NCBI RefSeq assembly: GCF_000212735.1
Contig: NC_015510.1
Span: 5,457,001 to 5,521,000, forward strand
Origin: Haliscomenobacter hydrossis DSM 1100
GTDB taxonomy: Bacteria; Bacteroidota; Bacteroidia; Chitinophagales; Saprospiraceae
Length of the DNA: 64,000 nucleotides
Direction of reading: 5' to 3'
The notes beneath the pieces were generated by a model, which saw nothing but the letters and a program-made list of their open reading frames with translations, did no database searches and was not told where the DNA came from. Made by a program: the position numbers and the translations under genes. This document shows positions 1 through 7,304 of this stretch, piece after piece. Position 1 is the first letter of the stretch, and each line of letters begins with the position of its first letter.

Positions 1-825
1 GCTATCTCTACCGATGGTTTGGGGGTAGAAACAACCGATCTTTTGCCCCGAAAAAAATTATTCCGTGCTGCTATAGAGCAGCTACATGCAGAAAAATTTG
101 TAGCACTAATGGAGCGCTATTACCCTGTTGAGGCCAACCTAGCAAAAGTTGGAGAAGGAAATTTAAACCGAGGTAATTACCTTGTCTCAATCAGTTCTTT
201 TTATTTGGCCAAAACCGAAGTCACCTATTGGCAATGGGGACTCTATGTCGCAGCAAGTGATGTGGAAATGGACAAACCTGGCTGGGGAACTGAAGGGAAC
301 AACCCCGCAGTATATCTCAGTTGGTATGATGCTACCGATTATTGCAATTGGGTGAGTACCCAGATGGGGTATCCAAATGTTTATGCCCGACAAGGAGATG
401 AGGTGTCAATCAACTGGAACGCAAAAGGATTTCGCTTACCCACTGAAGCAGAATGGGAGTATGCCGCCCGTGGAGGGGCACAGCAGCAAAATTTTGAATA
501 CAGCGGGAGCAATGAGATAGAGGAGGTAGCTTGGTATGCTGAAAACTCAGGCAGCAGAACCCGTCCTGTGGGTATCAAAAAGGCCAACTCGCTTGGCTTA
601 TTTGATATGAGCGGCAACGTATGGGAATGGTGCTGGGATTGGTACGGTGACTACGACCCCGCCGCAAAAGCCGATCCCCGCGGCCCCAATAAAGGCTCCC
701 TCCGTGTTCGCCGTGGCGGATCGTGGTTCTACTACCCGTTCAGCGCGCGCGTGGCCGATCGCTACGACGTCACGCCGGATCGCCGCGACGATGGTATCGG
801 TTTTCGTCTAGCCAGGCAGCAGTAG
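1..825 (+). CDS. DGR target protein, FGE-sulfatase/C-type-lectin fold, 5' end cut by window
   Basis: The reading frame is open from base 1, so the true start lies upstream; a TTG at 19 is in frame but need not be the start. The visible 270 or so residues contain a formylglycine-generating-enzyme-like domain: SFYLAKTEVTYWQW, NNPAVYLSWYDATDYCNW, GFRLPTEAEWEYAARGG, and GLFDMSGNVWEWCWDWYG are its hallmark blocks. The chain ends RRGGSW...IGFRLARQQ, the usual C-terminal core of this fold. In DGR systems this fold carries the diversified, ligand-binding surface. The last ~43 residues are encoded by the variable repeat at 694-814, and the stop follows three codons later. The catalytic-type Cys pair of true FGE is not evident, so a binding role is more likely than enzymatic activity. 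The N-terminal domain, which would tell the cell location, is outside the window. The ligand is unknown. Confidence 0.93.
   Translation, partial: AISTDGLGVETTDLLPRKKLFRAAIEQLHAEKFVALMERYYPVEANLAKVGEGNLNRGNYLVSISSFYLAKTEVTYWQWGLYVAASDVEMDKPGWGTEGNNPAVYLSWYDATDYCNWVSTQMGYPNVYARQGDEVSINWNAKGFRLPTEAEWEYAARGGAQQQNFEYSGSNEIEEVAWYAENSGSRTRPVGIKKANSLGLFDMSGNVWEWCWDWYGDYDPAAKADPRGPNKGSLRVRRGGSWFYYPFSARVADRYDVTPDRRDDGIGFRLARQQ
694..814 (+). repeat. DGR variable repeat (VR)
   Basis: This segment matches the template repeat at 2861-2981 base for base with a constant offset of 2167. Between 694 and 806 I count 21 differences and every one falls on a TR adenine; none of the C, G or T positions differ. Fifteen codons are changed, 14 of them AAC/AAT in the template, now reading L, R, F, Y, Y, S, D, Y, D, V, R, D, D, G. 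The one non-adenine difference is 807 (T in VR, C in TR), inside the 3' tail that corresponds to the initiation-of-mutagenic-homing region, where VR and TR copies usually differ slightly. Homology stops near 814, just before the stop codon. Confidence 0.97.
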
Positions 826-865
826 CTTTTTGTCTTTTTTACCTTTTTACCAGGTATTTTTTTTT

Positions 866-899
866 AAAAGCCTGTGCGCCGTAGCGCACAGGCTTTTTT
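866..899 (+). terminator. Hairpin after VR, terminator and possible DGR homing cruciform
   Basis: Perfect 11-bp stem (869-879 with 884-894), loop CGTA, followed by a T run at 895-899. It is a good intrinsic terminator for the target gene. It lies 55 bp after the end of the VR; in the Bordetella phage DGR a short GC-rich hairpin with a 4-nt loop downstream of VR aids target recognition, so it may serve both purposes. The second role is inference. Confidence 0.75.
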
Positions 900-1011
900 A
901 CGTTATATAGAATCCCTGCAAAGGGGATATATGCGAAGCATCGATTTTTACATATATATGCGAAATAAAAAAACACAGCCAATCGTTCTCTGTAATATAT
1001 GATCTGCATAT

Positions 1012-1494
1012 ATGGACATGAGGATCTTCACACTGCCATTTGATGCGGTTTCAGAGGGGTTTCCGGATGAAATCGTGACGGAATTTTGCCTCAACAAGAA
1101 GGTACACAGTTTGCAGGCGCAATTCTTTTTGCACGAGGGTCGGCCATTCTGGTCGGTAGCGGTACAGTACGAGGTGCTGGTACACGGGGAAGAGAAGGTA
1201 CGGGATCTGGATGAGGCGCAGCAACAATTGTATACCCGCCTGCGGGAATGGCGCAAAAAGCAGGCCGAGAAAGAGGGTGTGCCGGTGTTTATTTTGGCCA
1301 CCAATCAGCACTTGACGAACATGGTTCGGTTGAAAGCACAGTCGCTGGAAACCTTGAAACAGATCAAGGGCTTTGGCCCCAAAAAAACGCAAAAATACGG
1401 CAAGCAGATCATTGCCATCATCAAGGCGTTTTATGAAGAAAAACCTGCTGAGGCTCCACCGGAGCCAACAGATAAAAAAGACACACCATTTTAA
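1012..1494 (+). CDS. DGR-associated HRDC-domain protein
   Basis: 160 residues. The N-terminal ~65 residues (IFTLPFDAVSEGFPDEIVTEF, then a strand-rich stretch) resemble the small domain that precedes HRDC in DGR accessory proteins. Residues ~66-150 fit an HRDC helical domain: a helix LYTRLREWRKKQAEK, then VPVFILATNQHLTNMVRLK, and the helix-hairpin-like LKQIKGFGPKKTQKYG. HRDC domains bind nucleic acid in RecQ helicases and RNase D. HRDC proteins have been reported as accessory genes in a subset of DGRs, where the role is unproven. The tail is proline and glutamate rich. ATG at 1012 is used, with a second ATG at 1018 possible. The stop is 12 bases before avd, so it is probably co-transcribed with avd and the RT. 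An AT-rich stretch with repeated ATATATGCGA lies upstream. Confidence 0.85.
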   Translation: MDMRIFTLPFDAVSEGFPDEIVTEFCLNKKVHSLQAQFFLHEGRPFWSVAVQYEVLVHGEEKVRDLDEAQQQLYTRLREWRKKQAEKEGVPVFILATNQHLTNMVRLKAQSLETLKQIKGFGPKKTQKYGKQIIAIIKAFYEEKPAEAPPEPTDKKDTPF

Positions 1495-1506
1495 ACCGGA
1501 AAAATC

Positions 1507-1854
1507 ATGGCCAGCCCAAACCAATACCCGCTTTACGAGCACTGGTACAAAACCATGAATTGGCTCCTGGATCGTTGCGATCGGATGCCCAAACACCTGC
1601 GCTTTACCGTCAGTGGCCGTATGGTCACGATGAGCACCGATATCGCTGAACTGTTGCTGGAGGCCATTTACTCCCGGGACAAGCTCCCCAAGCTGCAAGC
1701 AATCAACTTGCAATTGGAAAAACTGCGCCTGTATTGCCGCCTCTGCAAAGACCGCAACTATTTTACCCTGACCCAATACGAGTACATTTCCCGAGAAATC
1801 AATGAAGCTGGAAAAATGTGTGGTGGATGGATGAAAAACCATAGCGCGGAATGA
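1507..1854 (+). CDS. avd: DGR accessory variability determinant (four-helix bundle)
   Basis: 115 residues, almost wholly helical, with the pattern YEHWYKTMNWLLDRCDRMPK, FTVSGRMVTMSTDIAELLLEAI, LQAINLQLEKLRLYCRLCKD and a final helix. This is the size and layout of Avd, the basic bundle that forms a pentamer, binds the RT and the TR-containing RNA, and is needed for mutagenic cDNA synthesis. It sits directly upstream of the RT, and its stop codon overlaps the RT start by four bases (ATGA at 1851-1854), which indicates translational coupling and fixed stoichiometry. The close HRDC gene upstream suggests one operon of three genes. Family membership rests on size, helical pattern and position; confidence is high because of the RT next to it. 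Confidence 0.9.
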   Translation: MASPNQYPLYEHWYKTMNWLLDRCDRMPKHLRFTVSGRMVTMSTDIAELLLEAIYSRDKLPKLQAINLQLEKLRLYCRLCKDRNYFTLTQYEYISREINEAGKMCGGWMKNHSAE

Positions 1855-2840
1855 AAAGAACCGGGAATTTATTTGCAGCCTTTACCGCTTTCCCGAACCT
1901 GTTGAACGCTTACTACAAAGCGCGAAAGGGTACGCGACGCAATCAGGAAACGGGCTTCTTTTTTTTGAACCTGGAGGCAGAATTGTTTCAGCTTCAGGAA
2001 GAATTACTGCAATTGACCTACCAGCCACAGCCCTATCGGTATTTCCAAATCTACGACCCCAAAGAGCGCACCATTTCTGTAGCGGCCTTCCGGGATCGGG
2101 TAGTTCACCATGCCTTGGTCAATGTATTGGAACCCGTATATGAGCGAATCTTCATTTACGACAGCTACGCCACACGCAAAGGCAAGGGCAATCACCTGGC
2201 ATTATTGCGTGCACAACAGATGATCCGCATCCATCCCTTGTTTTTAAAAAGTGATGTAGACAAATATTTCGACAGCATCAGCCAGGAGCGTTTAATGGAA
2301 ATCATTGCCCACAAAATTAAAGATGCCCAGTTATTGGACATTACAGCCCGCATCATCCGGAACGGAGGGCATCGTGGATTGGGTTTGCCCATTGGCAACC
2401 TCACCAGTCAGTTTTTCGCCAATGTTTACCTCAATGAGCTGGATTATTTTGTAAAGCACCAGCTCAAGGGGAAATATTATATTCGCTACATGGATGATTT
2501 TGTGTTGTTTGAACCAGATCGAAGAACCCTGAAATCTCATTTAACGGCCATTCAATATTTTTTAGCTGACTCCCTACAATTGCAACTCAAACCTTCGGCA
2601 ACTTTCATCAACAGTTCTGCCAATGGGCTTACTTTTTTGGGCAAAAGGATCTTCCCTCAGGCCATTCGTATCGCTCGACCAAATTTGTTGCGCATGACCC
2701 GTAAAATGAAAAACCGTGAAGAGGAATACAAAGAAGGTACCATCAGTGAAGAAGATTTTCTGGCTTCAATGAACAGTTATTGGGCTTGTCTTGCCTTTGG
2801 AGATACCTATGGCTTGCGCAAAAAATTGGCTTCATCATAA
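1851..2840 (+). CDS. DGR reverse transcriptase
   Basis: 329 residues, the usual length of a DGR RT, with no maturase or endonuclease domain. Palm motifs are visible in order: RDRVVHHALVNVLEP, SYATRKGKGNHLAL, KSDVDKYFDSI (first catalytic Asp), GLPIGNLTSQFFANVYLNEL (the GxPxGNLTSQ block that separates DGR enzymes from group II intron RTs), YIRYMDDFVLF (catalytic DD), and NGLTFLGKRI. The enzyme copies the TR transcript into cDNA and misincorporates opposite template adenines, so the VR gains random bases at those sites. The start overlaps the avd stop. The TR begins 20 bases after the stop codon, so template and enzyme are likely made from one transcript. Confidence 0.97.
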   Translation: MKRTGNLFAAFTAFPNLLNAYYKARKGTRRNQETGFFFLNLEAELFQLQEELLQLTYQPQPYRYFQIYDPKERTISVAAFRDRVVHHALVNVLEPVYERIFIYDSYATRKGKGNHLALLRAQQMIRIHPLFLKSDVDKYFDSISQERLMEIIAHKIKDAQLLDITARIIRNGGHRGLGLPIGNLTSQFFANVYLNELDYFVKHQLKGKYYIRYMDDFVLFEPDRRTLKSHLTAIQYFLADSLQLQLKPSATFINSSANGLTFLGKRIFPQAIRIARPNLLRMTRKMKNREEEYKEGTISEEDFLASMNSYWACLAFGDTYGLRKKLASS

Positions 2841-2860
2841 AATAGGTAAAGTGGGCATGA

Positions 2861-2981
2861 GGCTCCAACCGTGTTAACCGTGGCGGATCGTGGAACAACA
2901 ACCCGATCAACGCGCGCGTGGCCAATCGCAACAACAACACGCCGGATAACCGCAACAATAATATCGGTTTTCGCCTAGCCA
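2861..2981 (+). repeat. DGR template repeat (TR)
   Basis: This is the non-varying copy of the VR. It is made mostly of AAC and AAT codons and, read in the VR frame, would encode [14 protein letters not shown]...IGFRLAN. I count 33 adenines from 2861 to 2973; 21 are replaced in the VR and 12 are kept. The adenines sit nearly all at codon positions 1 and 2 with a pyrimidine in position 3, so mutagenesis cannot create stop codons. The 3' end (2963-2981, ATCGGTTTTCGCCTAGCCA) is the homing-region copy and differs from the VR only at 2974. Confidence 0.97.
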
Positions 2982-3160
2982 ATACAGCCGACATATTTCC
3001 AGAATGCCAGTCTCCTTGTTTTGCGGGGATGCTGGTAGGGTGACTGCTGCTGTCCAGCCCACTTGACCTGCATCTGAGCAGAAACGCTCGGATCGAATAT
3101 CCAACCGTAGTTTCCGCTTAGTAGCGCTGTCGAAGAGCGGAAACTATAACTCCAGCGGTG
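2982..3160 (+). ncRNA. Possible 3' part of the DGR template RNA
   Basis: No convincing gene lies here. A stem of 11 bp pairs 3108-3118 with 3136-3146 (TAGTTTCCGCT with its complement, 17-nt loop). In the Bordetella DGR, cDNA synthesis needs a structured RNA segment beyond the TR that also primes the reaction; this region occupies the equivalent place. That it plays this role is inference. Confidence 0.4.
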
Positions 3161-3177
3161 TTTTAACCACATATCTT

Positions 3178-3299
3178 GAAGCTGCCCGGGAGCAAATATC
3201 TAAATCAATCTATTTTTTCAGATAGCTGCCCCCCGGGCAGCTTCCATTGATTAAACAGGGCATCGGGAATGCTACCTAGATAGCTGCCCGCCGGGCAGC
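3178..3299. repeat. Two GC-rich inverted repeats
   Basis: 13-bp arms GAAGCTGCCCGGG (3178-3190) and its complement (3232-3244) enclose 41 bases. A second, tight palindrome GCTGCCCG-C-CGGGCAGC covers 3283-3299. The motif GATAGCTGCCC occurs in both. Either may end the RT/TR transcript, but neither is followed by a clear T run. Confidence 0.7.
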
Positions 3300-3429
3300 C
3301 GAGGGTCGATCAGTGCTAAGAAAAGCCAAAAAAACAACACCTAATAACATCGTACAAACTTACATTTTTCCAAAACCAGTCGCGTAGCGACGAGTCATTT
3401 TGTAATAGCGGGTAGCACATTTTACCCAT

Positions 3430-3863
3430 CACTCCGTAAGCGCTCGTCAATCTTTCTTCGCCGCCTTCGGCAGCAAGCTCGACGATCGCGGGTACCCAAA
3501 CCCTACGTAAATGACCATTAGATTTGAGACAAGTTGATTATCAGGTAATTGATTCATTGTCAAATGATTTTGAGTTAAGAGTTAAGAATACATGACTTAC
3601 GAGTTTAGAAGTGGGCTACCGCAGCGACTCAGACATGCAACGCCGAATAAGTCGCTGCGGTAGCCCACTTCTAAACTCGTAAGTCATGTACTCGTCACTC
3701 GTCACTCAAAAAAACAAGAAAATTATCAATTGCTTGATCATCAACTTGCCTCAAGTCCATTATACTCCAACCTCAATGGCCACGCAGGATGCCAAACCCG
3801 CGATCGTCGAGCCCGCTCGCGACAGCGAGCAATTTGGGATCGACGAGCGCTCACGGAGTGACG
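3430..3863. repeat. Nested palindromic element with perfect 40-bp inner inverted repeat
   Basis: Outer arms near 3429-3497 and 3797-3865 share TCACTCCGT, AGCGCTCGTC and GCTCGACGATCGCGGGT in opposite orientation, with divergent bases between that still form small local hairpins. Inside them, 3589-3628 pairs perfectly with 3651-3690 (40 bp, 22-nt loop). No protein-coding content is convincing. It looks like a decayed or nested repeat insertion. Together with the elements before it, it fills the ~900-base gap between the DGR and the hydrolase. Confidence 0.85.
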
Positions 3864-3880
3864 CGTAAAATCTTCAACCT

Positions 3881-4891
3881 CTACTGATACCGTTCCATAA
3901 ATTCCCGCATCGCCCCAACAAATCGCGTCGGTTGCTCGTAATGCGGCGAATGCCCGCAGCGCTCAAACTCCACTTTTGTTTTTCGATCCGGCGCTGTGCC
4001 CAAGGTTTTGAACGCAAAATCGGCCAGTTCCACCGGGAGTGTAGGGTCATCCTTGCCCCAAAGCACCAAGGCTGGAATGGTGATGCGTCGCAGTTCGGGG
4101 CGAAAATCCAGTCCATCGGCAAAACGGGCATCGACCTTGTTGGTAAAATAGGCGAGGGAATAGGGCGAACGCAGCAACAGTTTGCCGTAATCGATCTGGT
4201 TGGTGTCGGCCAAACTTACCGCATCGAAAGCCGTATCCAAAGCTGCCGCAAAAATGTACGGCTCTTTGTCTGAGTATTTGGGAGCCGGGTGTTGTTGATA
4301 CCAATCGATGACGTATTGCCAGAATTTCAGGTCTTTACCTTCGGCGATCTTGGCGGGTACCCGCTCCAGGGTCCAGTTTTTTACCACCTGTACTTCCAGC
4401 GAATCAAACACCGAACCATCCACGTCAATCCAGCCTTTTACTTTTTGCTGGTTGTTGTTGCGGCCCAGCCAGGCGGCACTGAGGCCACCACCCCAACTGT
4501 GGCCAAGCATGAAGAGTTTGGGGTTGTTGAATTGCTGCTGGACAAAGTCTACAACCACGTCTACATCTTCCACAAATTGATCGATGCTGAGTGTCGATTT
4601 TTTGGGGTCACCTTGTGAAAGGCCGGAAAAACGCTGATCCCAATACACCACAGCGTAGTCTTTTTCCAGTTCGGAAAAACTTTTGGTCACTGCAAATTCG
4701 TGCCCGGAAGCGCCGGGGCCACCGTGAACCGTGATCAAAAACACCCCCGAAGCGAGGTTGCCTTTGACCCAAACGGGCATGGCCGCGCCTTTGTGGCGAA
4801 TGAAGTAGTAGTTGCCTTCGCTGAGGTATTCCGATTTTTCGCAGGCAAAAAGAAAGGAGGCGATAAGAGCGAGCCAAATGAGCTGTTTCAT
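3881..4891 (-). CDS. Alpha/beta hydrolase lipoprotein, proline-iminopeptidase-like
   Basis: 336 residues from the ATG at 4891, chosen because it begins a lipoprotein signal (MKQLIWLALIASFLFAC, with Cys as the modified residue). An upstream in-frame ATG at 4936 would put 15 charged residues before the signal. Alpha/beta hydrolase marks: HGGPGASG oxyanion segment, YWDQRFSGLSQG, nucleophile elbow GHSWGGG, acid in GKDDPTLP, and a C-terminal HSPHYEQP histidine. HGGPG with WDQR is typical of prolyl iminopeptidase-like (S33) enzymes. It probably acts at the periplasmic or outer face of the envelope on peptides or small esters; the substrate cannot be told. No partner gene is close: it is separated from the next minus-strand gene by a palindromic repeat. 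Confidence 0.82.
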   Translation of the reverse strand: MKQLIWLALIASFLFACEKSEYLSEGNYYFIRHKGAAMPVWVKGNLASGVFLITVHGGPGASGHEFAVTKSFSELEKDYAVVYWDQRFSGLSQGDPKKSTLSIDQFVEDVDVVVDFVQQQFNNPKLFMLGHSWGGGLSAAWLGRNNNQQKVKGWIDVDGSVFDSLEVQVVKNWTLERVPAKIAEGKDLKFWQYVIDWYQQHPAPKYSDKEPYIFAAALDTAFDAVSLADTNQIDYGKLLLRSPYSLAYFTNKVDARFADGLDFRPELRRITIPALVLWGKDDPTLPVELADFAFKTLGTAPDRKTKVEFERCGHSPHYEQPTRFVGAMREFMERYQ

Positions 4892-4950
4892 GATTATTTT
4901 TTTTGTCGCCGCAGATCGTACAGATTTTTTCAACAACCCAGATTACATCT

Positions 4951-5190
4951 TTTTTACCGCAGAGTAACGGAGTATACGCGGAGTTTCGCGGAGTTTTTTA
5001 GGGCACCTGCGGTGCGTAGAGGCCACGGAGGTCGCCTTTGCTGAAGCTTGGGTCCTTACCCTTTAGCAAGTCTCATCTTGGCTTGATCTTGTGCAAGATC
5101 TTCCTGGTGTCCGAACTCCAGCCGCCGCAGGTGGCAAACTCCTTAATACTAAAAAACTCCGCGCATACTCCGTTACTCTGCGGTAAAAAA
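4951..5190. repeat. Palindromic intergenic repeat, family A, copy 1
   Basis: Begins TTTTTACCGCAGAGTAACGG and ends with the complement ACTCTGCGGTAAAAAA. Subterminal CACCTGCGGTG and GCCGCAGGTGGC also face each other. It fills most of the gap upstream of the hydrolase. Related copies are at 6929-7264, 9551-9794 and 30829-31056. No ORF is shared by the copies. Confidence 0.88.
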
Positions 5191-5245
5191 TGTGTAATTT
5201 GAGTCAATCAAAAGAATATCTGCGTTGATCAGCAGGCAGGTTTTT

Positions 5246-5809
5246 TTAATTGATCCGGTGGATGAACCCCACTTGCAAAGCCAGGTGCGGCAATGCCAGG
5301 TTGTTGAACGGCAATTGCCAAAAGACCTTGGGACGGAAATAAATCAGGTTGGCATTGTCCGAATTTTTGCTCAGGTTGTAGCCCACGCCCAGCGTTACCG
5401 AAGGCATGATGTCCAAATTGGCGAAGGCAGAAGCCCGACGGATGTTGCCATTTTCGTCGCGCTGGAAAACACCATCGCCATTGTAAAAGCTGAGTAGGGT
5501 ACCCAAGCCCAGGTACTGCTCGGTAAAAATCCCCGAAGCGTGGTAGCGCCGCAGGCCGGTGTGTACATCCATAAATACCCCAGTGTGGTTGCGGGCATGT
5601 ACGTAAGCGCCGATGTCGCCGCGAAAAATGGTCGATACTTTTTTGGATTGGGGTTTTTCCAATTCAAGGTGAGCAACCAGGCCGGGGTGGGTCGCGGTTT
5701 CACCGAAATACCCCAGTCCGAGGTTTAGTGTTTTTTGTGCGGATAAGTTTGTCGCACTCAGCATGAGTAAGAGTCCGAAAGTGCACAACCATGATACATT
5801 TTTCATCAT
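5246..5809 (-). CDS. Small secreted protein, possible outer-membrane beta-barrel
   Basis: 187 residues. A signal peptide is clear (MMKNVSWLCTFGLLLMLSATNLSAQ). The mature part alternates hydrophobic and polar residues with many Gly and aromatic positions (LNLGLGYFGE, LVAHLELEKP, TLGVGYNLSK, LIYFRPKVFWQLP) and ends LHLALQVGFIHRIN-like (PHLALQVGFIHRIN), which suggests an 8-strand-type beta-barrel ending in a beta signal. I do not recognise a named family. Either of two adjacent ATGs (5809, 5806) may be the start. It precedes family A copy 1 and has no obvious operon partner. Confidence 0.7.
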   Translation of the reverse strand: MMKNVSWLCTFGLLLMLSATNLSAQKTLNLGLGYFGETATHPGLVAHLELEKPQSKKVSTIFRGDIGAYVHARNHTGVFMDVHTGLRRYHASGIFTEQYLGLGTLLSFYNGDGVFQRDENGNIRRASAFANLDIMPSVTLGVGYNLSKNSDNANLIYFRPKVFWQLPFNNLALPHLALQVGFIHRIN

Positions 5810-6034
5810 AACAATTTAAAAGGGTGATAAAAGTGGGTTGCATGTAAGCACCAATGGGATACAAAAAAACAGGGCTGGGCCTCGCAAAAAACCACAGAAT
5901 AAGCCGAAGTAGATGGCTTTTGGGCTGAAGTAGATGAAATACGGGCTGAAGTATAGCCGAAAATGGGTGCACAATCCCCGTAAAAGTTTATTTAATTTGT
6001 ACTCGAAAACACCACCACCGTGCACACACTCCTC

Positions 6035-6892
6035 ATGACCCGAACCTATCCCGATATTTGGATCAGAATCATTGGTTCCATCTTCCTGGCCCATTTCATC
6101 AAAATCCTGGGGCACTCCGAGCGTTTGTGGGAAATAGTCATGGAGCCAGCGTATTTTATTGAGGTGTTGATTGGCGGGGCGATCAATTTTTGCATCTGGA
6201 GTTTGATCCGCTTGATCAGCATCTGGCTGGATGCCCGTTATGATTGGTTGGAACAAAGTATGATGCGGGCTTTTTTACAATTGGTTTTAGGCTTTGTGGC
6301 TCCGGTATTGCTTTCCTTCTTTTCGATGTACCTCTTTTTTATCCACATCGCTGGCGACAGTATTTTTAATTCCAATTGGCTTTACATGGAGTACAGGGTG
6401 GTCCTCTTTTATCTCGCGATGATGAATGTCTTTTATCTGGGGTATTATTTTTATCAACGCTTTCGGCAGGCTGAACGGGAGTTGGAAGGCTTACGTACCA
6501 GAGCCCCAGAACCCGTACCCTTAAGTTCATCACTAACCACCGTTCCTTCCAACGTACAAGTCATTATTGCCAATAAAGGTGCGCGCCAGGTTCCTGTTGC
6601 GATCGATGAACTCGCCTACTGCTTTTTGCAGGACGATATTTATTACCTCAAAACTTTTGATGAACAACAATTGATGGCGGCCCAAACCTTGGATGAACTG
6701 GCGGCAATCCTTCCAGGTAGTCAGTTTTTTCGCATTAATCGCCAGATTTTGGCCAGTGCCAAAGCTTGTGCTTCTTTCCGCAGCATCGCCAATGGTAAGC
6801 TGGAAGTGAGTCTTTCTCCGGCTATGCCCGAAGCGGCCATCGTCAGCCAGAAGAAGGCGGCGGCGTTTAAAGTTTGGTTGGTCAACCGGTAG
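6035..6892 (+). CDS. Membrane-anchored LytTR-domain transcription regulator
   Basis: About 285 residues from the ATG at 6035; a GTG at 6020 would add five. The first ~150 residues hold four hydrophobic segments (for example IWIRIIGSIFLAHFIKIL, FLQLVLGFVAPVLLSFFSMY, VVLFYLAMMNVFYLGYYF). A short charged linker follows, then a LytTR DNA-binding domain (ANKGARQVPVAIDELAYCFLQDDIYYLKT..., PGSQFFRINRQILASAKA, then a final lysine-rich strand). The RINRQ block is diagnostic. In Bacteroidota such proteins are one-component regulators sensing a membrane signal without a phosphorylated receiver domain. Target genes are unknown. It is convergent with the next gene, with a palindromic repeat between them. 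Confidence 0.85.
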   Translation: MTRTYPDIWIRIIGSIFLAHFIKILGHSERLWEIVMEPAYFIEVLIGGAINFCIWSLIRLISIWLDARYDWLEQSMMRAFLQLVLGFVAPVLLSFFSMYLFFIHIAGDSIFNSNWLYMEYRVVLFYLAMMNVFYLGYYFYQRFRQAERELEGLRTRAPEPVPLSSSLTTVPSNVQVIIANKGARQVPVAIDELAYCFLQDDIYYLKTFDEQQLMAAQTLDELAAILPGSQFFRINRQILASAKACASFRSIANGKLEVSLSPAMPEAAIVSQKKAAAFKVWLVNR

Positions 6893-6928
6893 ACTGAAGG
6901 TTGAGGGGGTTGAGAGGGTTGATGAGGT

Positions 6929-7264
6929 TGAGGCTACCGCGAGCGACATACCAAAGCGACATACCAAAGCGATCCGTTTTACCGCGGAGTAACGGAGTAT
7001 ACGCAGAGTGGCGCGGAGTTTTAAGTTAAAAGAGAGTGCCACCTGTGGTGGCGGGAGTTCGTATAGTATGGATGTTTTGGGTAGCCGAAGAGCTTCTGAC
7101 TACATGAGACAAAGTTTAGTTGTATCGAACAACTCTCCACCAAATGCGACCTCTTGTGGCCTCTTTTCCACCGCAGGTGGCCTAAAACTCTGTGCAACTC
7201 CGCGTATCCTCCGTTACTCCGCGGTAAAACGGATCGCTTTGGTATGTCGCTCGCGGCAGCCTCA
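6929..7264. repeat. Palindromic intergenic repeat, family A, copy 2, with extended arms
   Basis: Core 6971-7234 starts GATCCGTTTTACCGCGGAGT and ends with its complement. The arms extend outward through CCGCGAGCGACATACCAAAG (left; in the left arm CCAAAGCGA occurs twice, 6951 and 6964) and further into a GTTGAGG-rich stretch matched on the right by CCTCAAC repeats to about 7310. Subterminal GCCACCTGTGGTGGC and ACCGCAGGTGGC occur. It lies between two convergent genes, where it could also end transcription from both sides. Confidence 0.88.
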
Positions 7265-7304
7265 ACTTCTCAACTTCTCAACCGCCTCAACCGCCTCAAC
7301 CCCC

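Noticed and set aside
1051-1842. 263-codon minus-strand frame across HRDC and avd
   Set aside because: Antisense shadow; the plus strand has coupled genes with clear families.
1851-2840. Group II intron or retron reverse transcriptase
   Set aside because: No maturase domain or intron folds; the GxPxGNLTSQ motif, TR/VR pair and Avd show a DGR.
2861-2981. TR as a small coding gene
   Set aside because: It has no start or stop of its own in frame and its value is explained as template of the VR.
3686-3868. Short plus-strand frame of 60 codons
   Set aside because: It lies wholly inside the palindromic region, has no start signal and no family features; an artefact of the repeats.
4951-5190. CRISPR array or tandem repeats
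   Set aside because: The repeats are inverted, occur once each per copy and have no regular spacers.
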